NCBI GenBank assembly: GCA_946886855.1 | Contig: CAMPJJ010000003.1 | Location: 1-64,000, forward strand | Reading direction: 5' to 3' | DNA length: 64,000 bases | Origin: an uncultured Roseateles sp. | GTDB lineage: Bacteria > Pseudomonadota > Gammaproteobacteria > Burkholderiales > Burkholderiaceae | Shown: positions 45,698 to 53,532 of the stretch, piece after piece | Layout: every line of letters begins with the position of its first letter | Numbering within the stretch: position 1 is the first letter of the stretch | Notes under the pieces: generated by a model | The model's input: the letters and a program-made list of their open reading frames with translations, nothing else | The model's database searches: none | Told to the model about the DNA's origin: nothing | Position numbers and translations under genes: made by a program

Positions 45698-46795
45698 TCA
45701 ACGAGATGGCAGAAGCAGCGGAACGACATGCAGCTCCACGCTTCGGTTGTCGGCGTTCGCGATCTCCGGCCCGGTGATGGTCGGAAGCGCGGCTTTGGGA
45801 AGCTCCGACGCGAAGATCCGGTTTGCCGCGATCCCGCCCTGTGCCTGCAGGGCTCGTCGAACCGCGTCCGCGCGTCTCGCGGCGAGCGCACGATTGAGCT
45901 TGTCGCCCGCCACCATGTCCGTGTGAGCGAGCAGCAGAACGCCCATGTCAGGCTGCTGCCGAAGGACTGCCGCCACTTCGTTCAGGACGGCATACGCCGC
46001 GGGATCGAGTTCATGGGAATTGTTGGGAAACGTCACCCTTCTGGCGGTCTGCACGGGCGGCTGACCCAGGGGGCAAGACGCGCAGGACACGAAGGCCTGG
46101 ATCACCGTCGGTTTCAGTGACGCATCGTCCTTCTTCGGCGGGTTGGCCGCCCAGGCAAACACCAGGAGCGCAACAAGACTGGCCATCCCCAGGATCTGAA
46201 CCTTCCTGAGCCCCCGCTCCACCCGCTTTCGCAGCCGGGTGACCGTCGCCCAGAAACCGATGTCTTGCAGGTTGCGCTCGTAGTGATCGAAGCGCTTGCG
46301 GAGCGATTCAAGAACAGCGGCATCGAGCGTCTTCTGAGCGACTTCCTTTTCTGCCGCGGTCAGCTTCACCCATTGGCCGTCGAGATAGCTTTCGAATGCC
46401 TCATAGGACTTGATGTTCTCCGGGAGCAGCGCGCCACGGGACCGATTGAACTCGGCCTTCACCTCGATCAGCTCGTCCGTTTCCGCAGCAGGGAGGCCGA
46501 GCTTCCGGACTGCTTCGTCCGTGTACGAATCTCGCAGGATGATCGGATCGAGGAGATCCGGCCTCAGCATGAAGGTGAGCGCCTTCCACCCGAGAAACAA
46601 GCAGACGGCCACCGTCAACAGCCCGCCAATGGCCAGCGCGAAGCGGAGCGTCGCCGGATCCAATGCCCCGATCCCGGAGAACGGAGAGCCCGCAATCACG
46701 GCCCCTGCCGTCCCGGCGAGGATGGTCGACATCGTCTTGACGTTCTCGCGCAGATTGGCGCGCGGTGTCGCGTAGGGATCTGCGTTGTCGCTCAT
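45698..46795 (-). CDS. OmpA-like domain membrane protein
   Basis: 365 aa. Two hydrophobic segments (about 27-67, and 215-232: ILGMASLVALLVFAWAANP) frame a soluble part of about 145 residues, so the topology puts the C-terminus in the periplasm. The C-terminal 110 residues are an OmpA-like peptidoglycan-associating domain (VTFPNNSHELDPAAYAVLNE and NRALAARRADAVRRAL, then NADNRSVELHVV). It follows the 201-residue gene by 28 bp on the same strand, and the pair is probably one operon. Function is unknown; similar proteins occur in envelope-spanning complexes. Confidence 0.7.
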   Translation of the reverse strand: MSDNADPYATPRANLRENVKTMSTILAGTAGAVIAGSPFSGIGALDPATLRFALAIGGLLTVAVCLFLGWKALTFMLRPDLLDPIILRDSYTDEAVRKLGLPAAETDELIEVKAEFNRSRGALLPENIKSYEAFESYLDGQWVKLTAAEKEVAQKTLDAAVLESLRKRFDHYERNLQDIGFWATVTRLRKRVERGLRKVQILGMASLVALLVFAWAANPPKKDDASLKPTVIQAFVSCASCPLGQPPVQTARRVTFPNNSHELDPAAYAVLNEVAAVLRQQPDMGVLLLAHTDMVAGDKLNRALAARRADAVRRALQAQGGIAANRIFASELPKAALPTITGPEIANADNRSVELHVVPLLLPSR

Positions 46796-46823
46796 GGTGA
46801 CTCGGTCCGCGAGGTCGCGTCGA

Positions 46824-47429
46824 TCAGGTGCCGGGGACGTAATAGATCTGCACCGTCTGGAAGTCCGAGTCGATCTCGGCGCCCTTGCTCGCGACCTCGG
46901 TCAGGTCAATGGGATTCGCCAGGTCCCGCCGAAGCAGCAGCACGTTCAAGGTTCGCGCATCGGGAACGATCCGTCGCTCGGCCTGCTGCTTCAGATGATC
47001 GGCGATGGCCCTGGGAGAACGCGTGATCAGGTCGCCCCACAGCGCGGCGTGTCGGACGACCGGCGCGGTCCTGCGGATGGACTTTCCCCAAGCTTCCTTG
47101 AGGGTCGGGTCGGCAAGATCCAGTCGCGCCACGTGCACGAGCCGGCCTGGCAGCGCCAGTTCGGTCAGGTCAAGCGGCGACCGGACCATCGAGGGCAGCG
47201 GAATCCGGGGGCGACCCGGTTCTGCCGACTGCTCGGTGGGCTGGGGCGCGGGAGCGGGATTCGGCGCTGGCGCAGGACCCGCCACACCGGGCGATCTGAA
47301 GACATGTCTGCTGATCGGCAGATCAAGCGCATCCATGGCAAACAGGCGGCTCCGCTGAAGCTCCACGGTCCGTCGACCGTCGTTCAGCACCAGGACGCCA
47401 TCGGCCGTGAGACTGAGTTTCGTGCCCAT
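46824..47429 (-). CDS. Hypothetical protein upstream of OmpA-like gene
   Basis: 201 aa from ATG 47429, not recognised. No signal peptide or membrane segment. It begins MGTKLSLTADGVLVLNDGRR, has a Pro/Ala linker (about 50-70) and a C-terminal part with repeated aspartate-leucine motifs (RSPLDLTELALP, RDLANPIDLTEVA). A second copy of the 17-bp palindrome lies 138 bp upstream of its start. Likely acts with the downstream OmpA-like protein. The frame is open further upstream, but the first homology-like segment begins at MGTK. Confidence 0.6.
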   Translation of the reverse strand: MGTKLSLTADGVLVLNDGRRTVELQRSRLFAMDALDLPISRHVFRSPGVAGPAPAPNPAPAPQPTEQSAEPGRPRIPLPSMVRSPLDLTELALPGRLVHVARLDLADPTLKEAWGKSIRRTAPVVRHAALWGDLITRSPRAIADHLKQQAERRIVPDARTLNVLLLRRDLANPIDLTEVASKGAEIDSDFQTVQIYYVPGT

Positions 47430-47566
47430 CCGTCCGCCCCGCGTGTTGGGCGCCCCCAGAGGTCGAATTGCACAGCAATCCCAGGAAGTGCGTATCCACA
47501 AGGTTGATGACTCCGCGCCATCCCCGGCTCGCGCCTTCCGGCGCGCGCGTCGATGGTCCGGCAAAG

Positions 47567-47583
47567 ATCAGCATTCTGCTGAT
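47567..47583. promoter_or_regulatory. 17-bp palindrome, copy 1
   Basis: ATCAGCATTCTGCTGAT is a perfect inverted repeat (7-bp arms, 3-bp centre). It lies 61 bp upstream of the lipoprotein start (47645) and 138 bp upstream of the divergent gene start (47429). An identical copy sits 58 bp upstream of the gene at 53533. Confidence 0.7.
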
Positions 47584-47644
47584 GGCCGCGCCCGCGCCCT
47601 CCGCGCACCATGCCGGCGTTGATCCCACCAGGAAGGACGCCGCC

Positions 47645-47896
47645 ATGAAGATCGCCCCCCGTCGACCCGCCGCAAGGCGGTCCTGCGCGGCCGCCGCCTT
47701 CCTCGTGGCCTTCGCCCTCTCCGGCTGCGCGATCTCGCCCGCGCCCGCGCCCAGATCCCTTGCGGAAAGCAGCGCGACGCCCGCGCCGGTCTATGTCGCC
47801 GAGCCCGGGTTCCCGCAGCCGTCGGGGGTGCGCTTCGACACGGTCAGCTGGGTCGAGCGCGATCCGCGCACCGGCTTCCTGCACGCGGCGATGTAG
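47645..47896 (+). CDS. Small lipoprotein
   Basis: 83 aa. The N-terminal signal has basic residues then AFLVAFALSGC, a good lipobox, so the mature protein is about 56 residues and lipid-anchored. The mature part is Pro/Ala-rich with no domain. CCAGGAAGGACGCC upstream gives a strong ribosome site. The 17-bp palindrome 61 bp upstream suggests it is in the same regulon as the gene at 53533. Confidence 0.65.
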   Translation: MKIAPRRPAARRSCAAAAFLVAFALSGCAISPAPAPRSLAESSATPAPVYVAEPGFPQPSGVRFDTVSWVERDPRTGFLHAAM

Positions 47897-48244
47897 GGAC
47901 TGCCGTCGATCAGGGAGGCCGCGGTCGCGGCGCCTGGCGATGTCCTGGATGGAGCGGGCCCGGCCGCCTTGGCGCGCGGCTCGTTCGCCGGCATCGCGGC
48001 GGGGCGGGCAATGCGGTCCTGATGCGGCATGGCGGCGGTCGACGGGTGGCGAGCGCTGCGGGATTCCGCGCCCTGGCCGCCACTGTCGAGGCGCCCGCGC
48101 GCGTCGTCCATCGGCGGGATGCCGAGATCGCGCCGCTCAAAATCCGAGAGCTTGCCGGGGGAGGGATCGCTTCTTGCCAGTACCAGTCGCTCGCACACCG
48201 GCGATCCCGCCGGTCATCATTGTTTCAACGACAAGGAGATCCTC
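47897..48244 (+). other. Intergenic region without a supported gene
   Basis: 348 bp between the lipoprotein and the small periplasmic protein. Open frames here are short or antisense and lack sensible starts. AAGGAG just before 48245 is the only clear signal. Confidence 0.4.
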
Positions 48245-48541
48245 ATGAAGCGTTCCCTGATCATCGCCGCCACGGCCACCGTTCTCTCCCTGGGCATCGC
48301 CGCCGGCCCCGCCATGGCGCAAGCCGCGTCGAGCCCGACGTCCGGCACCGTCGATCAAGCGAAGGCGCTGAAGAAGCAGGCCGATGCCGACTACAAGGCG
48401 GCCAAGAAGGCTTGCAACGCCATGAAGGGCGATGCCGAGAAGCAATGCGAAAAGGACGCCAAGGCGACGCATGAAAAGGCCGAGGCGGATGCCAAGGCCA
48501 TGAAGGAAAAGGCTGAGGCCGACAAGAAGGCCATGAAGTAA
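48245..48541 (+). CDS. Small Lys/Ala-rich periplasmic protein
   Basis: 98 aa. Signal peptide ends AMAQA (about residue 27). The mature part is a highly charged coiled-coil-like helix of repeated (K/E)AKADA-type motifs with two Cys (KKACNAMKGDAEKQCEK). Similar proteins are common in Burkholderiales and are often named TolA-like, but the sequence is too simple to assign. ACAAGGAGATCCTC supplies a good ribosome site. Confidence 0.75.
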   Translation: MKRSLIIAATATVLSLGIAAGPAMAQAASSPTSGTVDQAKALKKQADADYKAAKKACNAMKGDAEKQCEKDAKATHEKAEADAKAMKEKAEADKKAMK

Positions 48542-48583
48542 GCAGAGCCGCTCGGCAGCGGCGTCGAGACGCCGCGCCCGCAT

Positions 48584-48636
48584 GGGGTCAGAAGTTTGAG
48601 ATACTGTATATAACATCAGTTCTCAAGCCTGACCCC
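48584..48636. repeat. REP-like palindromic hairpin
   Basis: GGGGTCAG...CTGACCCC (48584-48591 / 48629-48636) with inner arms TTGAGA...TCTCAA (48596-48601 / 48621-48626) and a loop containing TATATAAC. The outer arms resemble the GGGGTCAG ends of REP elements mobilised by RAYT transposases in Betaproteobacteria. The element lies directly upstream of the GTG start at 48641 and might supply its -10. Confidence 0.65.
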
Positions 48637-48640
48637 GTTC

Positions 48641-51040
48641 GTGCTTTACACCGTCGCCGTCCGCGAGCTCTGCGAGTTCACCGCCAAGCAAGGCGATCTG
48701 GACCTGCGCTTCACCCCGGCGCCGACGGCGCAGGAAGGCATCGCCGGCCATGCGCTCGTCTACGAGCGCCGAGGGGCCGGCTATCGACGGGAGCTGACGC
48801 TCAGCGGCGACTTCAAGGACCTCCATGTGCGGGGCCGCGCGGACGGTTTCGATCCGGTGCGTCGGCGCCTCGAGGAGATCAAGACTTTCCGCGGCAGCCT
48901 CGATCGCCAGCGCCCCACGCATCGACGGCTTCACTGGGCCCAGGCCAAGGTCTACGCGTGGCTGCAGTGCCAGGCGGAAAGCCTGACCGACATCGAGGTC
49001 GCACTGGTCTATCTGGACCTCGGCAGCCAGGAAGAAACGCTGCTGACCGAGCGCTGCTCGGCGGCGGAACTGCGGGCGCACTTCGAATCCCTGTGCGAGC
49101 GCTTTCTGGCCTGGGCCGCCCTCGAGCTCGATCACCGCGAGCGCCGCGACGCGGCGCTGCTGGCGCTGCGCTTCCCGTTCGGCGACTTCCGGGTCGGGCA
49201 ACGGCCGCTGGCCGAAGCGGTCTACCGTGCCGCCGCCACCGGCCGCTGCCTGCTGGCGCAGGCGCCGACCGGCATCGGCAAGACGATGGGCACCCTCTTC
49301 CCGTTGCTGAAGGCCGCGCCCGGCCAGCGCCTGGACAAGCTGTTCTTCCTGGCGGCGAAGACCTCGGGGCGGCAGACCGCGCTGGATGCGATGGAGCGGC
49401 TGGTCGGCAATGGCAATGGCAATGGCAATGGCAATGGCAGTGGGGACGGTGACGCCGCAGACGCCAGCGCATCGAAGCCCGCCGTGCCGCTGCGCGTGCT
49501 GGAACTCGTCGCACGCGACAAGGCCTGCGAGCATCCGGACAAGGCCTGCAACGGCGAATCCTGCCCGCTGGCCAAGGGCTTCTACGACCGGCTGCCCGCC
49601 GCGCGGTCGACGGCGTTGCGCGTCGGGCAAGACCTGGACTCGCGTCCGCGCGGGGCCGCTGGCGTCGCGTTGACCCGTGAGGCGGTTCGCCATGCCGCGC
49701 TGGCCCACGAGGTCTGCCCGTACTACCTCAGCCAGGAACTGGCCCGCTGGGCCGACGTGGTGGTCGGCGACTACAACTACTACTTCGACCACGGCGCCCT
49801 GCTCCACGGGCTGACGCAGGTCAACCAATGGCGCGTCGGGCTGCTCGTCGACGAGGCGCACAACCTCGTCGAACGCGGCCGCAAGATGTTCAGCGCGACG
49901 CTGTCGCCGGAGCGGCTCTTCCAGGCGCGGCGATCGGCGGGCGCGTCGGCCTCGCCGCTGGTCCGCAAGGCCTTGGACAAGGTGCACCGGAGCTGGCGGG
50001 CCATCGACAAGGCGCAGGCCGAGCCTTATGCAGCGTACGAGGCGTTCCCCGAGCCGCTGCTGAGCGCGCTCCAGCACGGCATCGGCGTGATCGCCGAACA
50101 CCTCGCCGAACACCTCGCGGACCAGCCGGGCGATGACGACCACGCGCTGCTCGACTTCCATTTCGAGGCGATGCACCTGGCGCGCGCGGTGGAGTCCTTC
50201 GGGCCGCACTCGCTGGTGGACGTGCAGAAGCCCGACGGCTTCAACGCCAAGCCCGGCACGTCCGTCATCTGCATCCGCAACATCGTCCCCGCGACCTTCC
50301 TGCGACCGCGGCTCGCGGCGGCGCACACGAGCACGCTGTTCTCCGCGACGCTGCAGCCGCAGGCCTTCCACGCCGACCTGCTGGGACTGCCCGGGAACCA
50401 CGCGAGCATCGAGGTCGCCTCGCCCTTCGACGCCAGCCAGCTGCAGGTGCATGTCGCGTCCCACATCTCGACGCGCTACCAGCACCGGCGCGCGTCGCTG
50501 CAGCCGATCGCCGACCTGATCGCCGCGCAGTACGGCCGCGCGCCCGGCAACTACCTGGCCTTCCTCAGCAGCTACGACTATCTGGCGCAGGTGGCCGGGC
50601 TGCTCGCCGAACGCCATCCCGAGGTGCCGCAATGGCGCCAGTCGCGCCGCATGAGCGAGGGCGAGCAGCGCGAGTTCCTGGACCGGTTCACCGAAGACGG
50701 CCGCGGCGTCGGCTTCGCGGTCCTGGGCGGCGCGTTCGCGGAGGGCGTGGACCTGCCGGGACGGCGGCTGATCGGGGCCTTCCTGTCGACGCTGGGCCTG
50801 CCGCAGGTCAATGCCGTCAACGAGCAGATCCGGGCGCGCATGGAAAAGCTGTTCGGCGCCGGCTACGACTACACCTACCTGTACCCGGGTTTGCAGAAAG
50901 TCGTGCAAGCGGCCGGACGCGTGATCCGCACGACCGAGGACCGCGGCGTGGTCCACCTGATCGACGACCGTTTCGCGCGCTCGGAGGTGCGGCGGCTGCT
51001 GCCGGCGTGGTGGGACCAGGGGCCTCGCCCCCACCCGTAG
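48641..51040 (+). CDS. DinG/Rad3-like ATP-dependent DNA helicase
   Basis: 799 aa SF2 helicase. An N-terminal nuclease-like or unknown domain (1-175, with EIKTFRGSLDRQRPTHRRLHWAQAKVY resembling the PD-(D/E)XK region of such proteins) precedes Walker A APTGIGKTMGT and VDEAHNL. Four Cys likely bind the Fe-S cluster (CEHPDKACNGESCP and HEVCPYYL). The C-terminal motifs FAEGVDLPG and QAAGRVIRT are intact. A low-complexity GN repeat interrupts the region after Walker A. GTG 48641 is used as start; the ribosome site is weak, so the start is uncertain. Confidence 0.88.
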   Translation: MLYTVAVRELCEFTAKQGDLDLRFTPAPTAQEGIAGHALVYERRGAGYRRELTLSGDFKDLHVRGRADGFDPVRRRLEEIKTFRGSLDRQRPTHRRLHWAQAKVYAWLQCQAESLTDIEVALVYLDLGSQEETLLTERCSAAELRAHFESLCERFLAWAALELDHRERRDAALLALRFPFGDFRVGQRPLAEAVYRAAATGRCLLAQAPTGIGKTMGTLFPLLKAAPGQRLDKLFFLAAKTSGRQTALDAMERLVGNGNGNGNGNGSGDGDAADASASKPAVPLRVLELVARDKACEHPDKACNGESCPLAKGFYDRLPAARSTALRVGQDLDSRPRGAAGVALTREAVRHAALAHEVCPYYLSQELARWADVVVGDYNYYFDHGALLHGLTQVNQWRVGLLVDEAHNLVERGRKMFSATLSPERLFQARRSAGASASPLVRKALDKVHRSWRAIDKAQAEPYAAYEAFPEPLLSALQHGIGVIAEHLAEHLADQPGDDDHALLDFHFEAMHLARAVESFGPHSLVDVQKPDGFNAKPGTSVICIRNIVPATFLRPRLAAAHTSTLFSATLQPQAFHADLLGLPGNHASIEVASPFDASQLQVHVASHISTRYQHRRASLQPIADLIAAQYGRAPGNYLAFLSSYDYLAQVAGLLAERHPEVPQWRQSRRMSEGEQREFLDRFTEDGRGVGFAVLGGAFAEGVDLPGRRLIGAFLSTLGLPQVNAVNEQIRARMEKLFGAGYDYTYLYPGLQKVVQAAGRVIRTTEDRGVVHLIDDRFARSEVRRLLPAWWDQGPRPHP
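49406..49441 (+). repeat. GGCAAT hexanucleotide repeat inside helicase gene
   Basis: Five exact GGCAAT units (49406-49435) and a sixth variant GGCAGT encode (Gly-Asn)5-Gly-Ser. Because the unit is a multiple of three, length change would alter the protein without breaking the frame. Confidence 0.9.
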
Positions 51041-51106
51041 GAACGCGTCAGCACGGCCAGCGGCGCAATGCGGTCAGGCCCCATGCTTGCCAATGCAGGG
51101 CTCACC

Positions 51107-52189
51107 ATGAGCTCCACCCGCGTCTATCGCTGCACCTGCGGCCACCGCCTCTACTTCCGCAACAGCGCCTGTCTGGCCTGCGCGGCGCCGCTCGGCTTCC
51201 TGCCGGACGACCTGACGCTGCACGCCTTGCTGCCAGGCCCGGCCCCCGCGACCTGGCGCATCGACGGCGTGGACGGGCTCTTCATCCGCTGCGCCAACTT
51301 CCACACCGCCGCCGGCTGCAACTGGTTGATGCCGCTCGATGACCGACGTCAGGGACGGCTCTGCGTCGCCTGCGCGCTCAACCGCATGATTCCCGACCTA
51401 TCGGACCCGATCAACGCCGAACTCTGGGGCCGCCTGGAGCGCGCCAAGCGGCGTCTCGTCTCGCAACTCCTCGGCTTGAACCTGCCGGTCGCGCCCAAGT
51501 CCGAGGCCGGCGCGCGCGGGCTCGCCTTCGACTTCCTGCGCACCCTCCCGGGCCAGCCGCGCGTGATGACCGGGCACGCCTGGGGCGTCATCACCATCAA
51601 CATCGAGGAAGCCGACGACGCCAAGCGCGAAGCCGCCCGCCAGCGCATGGGCGAGTCCTACCGCACGCTGCTCGGGCATTTCCGCCATGAGATCGGTCAT
51701 TACTACTGGGACCGGCTGGTCGCCGGCACGGCCTGGCACGAGCCCTTCCGCGCGCTGTTCGGCGACGAACGCGTCGACTACGCCGGCGCGCTGCGGCGCC
51801 ATCACCACACGGGCCCGCCGCCGGACTGGTCGCAACGCTTCATCACGTCGTACGCCAGCGCGCATCCGTGGGAGGATTGGGCCGAGACCTGGGCGCACTA
51901 CCTGCACCTGCGCGACACCGTCGACACCGCCGGCAGCTTCAAGCTGCTGAGCACCGTCGACGACGCACGTCCCCTGCCCTACGGCCCCGGCGACCTCTGG
52001 TCGGCCGGCCACGCCACCGGACCGGACTTCCTGCGCCTGCTGCGCGACTGGCTCGCCATCACCAGCGTGATGAACGAGATGTCCCGCGCGATGGGCCAAC
52101 CCGACTTCTATCCCTTCGTGCTGCAGCGCCGGGTGGTCCCGAAGCTGCACTTCATCCATTGCGTCGTCGAGAACGGCAGGACCCCATGA
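51107..52189 (+). CDS. Zinc-ribbon metallopeptidase-family protein
   Basis: 360 aa. The N-terminal zinc-ribbon (CTCGHRLYFRNSACLAC) is followed by a domain with HEIGHYYWD, where H194, E195 and H198 form a gluzincin-like site, and later WAETWAHYLHLRD supplying another possible ligand. This matches the putative zinc-binding metallopeptidase family (often DUF2248-related). It is the first of a two-gene unit: the transglutaminase-like gene starts inside its stop (ATGA overlap). Confidence 0.85.
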   Translation: MSSTRVYRCTCGHRLYFRNSACLACAAPLGFLPDDLTLHALLPGPAPATWRIDGVDGLFIRCANFHTAAGCNWLMPLDDRRQGRLCVACALNRMIPDLSDPINAELWGRLERAKRRLVSQLLGLNLPVAPKSEAGARGLAFDFLRTLPGQPRVMTGHAWGVITINIEEADDAKREAARQRMGESYRTLLGHFRHEIGHYYWDRLVAGTAWHEPFRALFGDERVDYAGALRRHHHTGPPPDWSQRFITSYASAHPWEDWAETWAHYLHLRDTVDTAGSFKLLSTVDDARPLPYGPGDLWSAGHATGPDFLRLLRDWLAITSVMNEMSRAMGQPDFYPFVLQRRVVPKLHFIHCVVENGRTP

Positions 52190-53079
52190 TTCGTCTCGAT
52201 CTCCACTTCGAACTGGACTACCGGATCGACTCGCCGCACGGCGATTTCGTGTTCAACATCCAGCCGGCCCACACGGCGGCGCAGCGGGTGCTGCAGGAGC
52301 GCGTCGTGTTGACGCCCGACGTGCCGTGGCGCTCGGAAACGATCGCCAGCACGCGCAACCGCCTGCTGCGCGTGCGCGCGCCGCAGGGCGCCTTCCACCT
52401 GACCTACACCGCCAGCGTGTCGATCGATCACGGCATCGCCGATCCGGCCTTCATCGAGGAATGCCCGATCGACGCATTGCCCGTCGAGTTCCTGACCTAC
52501 CTCGCGCCCAGCCGCTATTGCGAATCCGACCGGCTCACCTCGTGGGCCGAGGCCGAGTTCAGTCATGTGCCGCCGGGCTATGCGCGCGCCGCCGCGATCG
52601 CGGCGTGGGTGCAGCGGCACATCGCCTATTCCCCTTTCGGATCGACGACGCAGACCACCGCGCTCGACACCCTCACCGATCGCGTCGGCGTCTGTCGCGA
52701 CCAGGCGCACGTGATGATCGCGCTCTGCCGGGCGCTCTCGATGCCGGCGCGCTATGTGACCGGCACGGACTACGGCGCCGATCCGACCAAGGCGCCCGAC
52801 TTCCACGCGTATGTCGAGGTCTACCTGGGCCGGCGCTGGTACACCTTCGACGCCTCGGGCACCGGCATCCCGATGGGCTTCGTGCGCATCGGCACCGGAC
52901 GCGACGCGGCGGACGTGCCGTTCGCCACGATGTTCGGACGCATCCAGGCGCCGTTCGCCCCGCTGGTGCGGGCGACGGCCTGCGACGGCCCCGGGCTGCA
53001 ACGCCCCGTCGACGTGGGCCACGCGCTGTCCACCGATGGCGCTTCGGCAGGCTGTCATCTGGCGCCGATCGCCGCCTGA
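52186..53079 (+). CDS. Transglutaminase-like cysteine peptidase
   Basis: 297 aa. The transglutaminase-like core has C170 in GVCRDQAHVM, His in DFHAYVEVYL and Asp in WYTFDASG, the full papain-like triad. The N-terminal 130 residues form a beta-rich bacterial-TG N domain. It overlaps the metallopeptidase stop by 4 bp. In other genomes the pair is found with alpha-E and circularly permuted ATP-grasp proteins in peptide-modification clusters; no such partner is present here. Confidence 0.9.
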   Translation: MIRLDLHFELDYRIDSPHGDFVFNIQPAHTAAQRVLQERVVLTPDVPWRSETIASTRNRLLRVRAPQGAFHLTYTASVSIDHGIADPAFIEECPIDALPVEFLTYLAPSRYCESDRLTSWAEAEFSHVPPGYARAAAIAAWVQRHIAYSPFGSTTQTTALDTLTDRVGVCRDQAHVMIALCRALSMPARYVTGTDYGADPTKAPDFHAYVEVYLGRRWYTFDASGTGIPMGFVRIGTGRDAADVPFATMFGRIQAPFAPLVRATACDGPGLQRPVDVGHALSTDGASAGCHLAPIAA

Positions 53080-53210
53080 GCATCGGGACTGCACGATGAC
53101 CGCGAGGCGACGCATCCGCGCGGCGGATTGCCTCAATGGAAGTCTGTCCTACACCGTCACGATCCGCCTGGCGTTAACCTCATCGGCAATACCCGCTTGA
53201 AGGAGACTCT

Positions 53211-53441
53211 ATGGAATCGCCCAACCATCAGTTCCACGACCTGTTCGATCAACTCGGCCTGCCGTCCTCCGAGGCGGAGATCCGCGAGTTCATCTCCGTG
53301 CACCGTCCACTGCCGGGCGACGTGAAGATCACCGAAGCCCCGTTCTGGACCGAACAGCAGTCGCGCCTGCTGAAGGAACTGCTGCTGCAGGATGCGGACT
53401 GGGCGGAGCTCGTCGATCAGCTGAACGTGGCGCTTCATTGA
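53211..53441 (+). CDS. DUF2789 family protein
   Basis: 76 aa, all-helical small protein (MESPNHQFHDLFDQLGLPSS and FWTEQQSRLLKELLLQDADWAELVDQLN). The pattern matches DUF2789, of unknown function. TGAAGGAGACTCT upstream of ATG is a strong ribosome site. The 17-bp palindrome copy 2 begins 17 bp after its stop. Confidence 0.85.
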   Translation: MESPNHQFHDLFDQLGLPSSEAEIREFISVHRPLPGDVKITEAPFWTEQQSRLLKELLLQDADWAELVDQLNVALH

Positions 53442-53457
53442 GCGTGCTCGCGCTCGA

Positions 53458-53474
53458 ATCAGCATTCTGCTGAT
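53458..53474. promoter_or_regulatory. 17-bp palindrome, copy 2
   Basis: ATCAGCATTCTGCTGAT, identical to 47567-47583. It lies 58 bp upstream of the start at 53533, almost the same distance as copy 1 from 47645. Likely an operator or an activator site. Confidence 0.7.
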
Positions 53475-53532
53475 TGACCGGCGTGCCGCGCCCCTTTCCA
53501 CTGGCGTTCTCCCGGCTCTGGAGGAGAAGGCG

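Noticed and set aside
47791..48198. 135-codon minus-strand frame in the spacer after the lipoprotein gene
   Set aside because: No sensible start signal or motif, and it overlaps the lipoprotein gene antisense.
48623..51034. Very long open frame (about 800 codons) antisense to the helicase gene
   Set aside because: Arg/Gln/Ala-rich with no domain motifs; the plus-strand frame has intact helicase motifs. GC-rich codon use creates such mirror frames.
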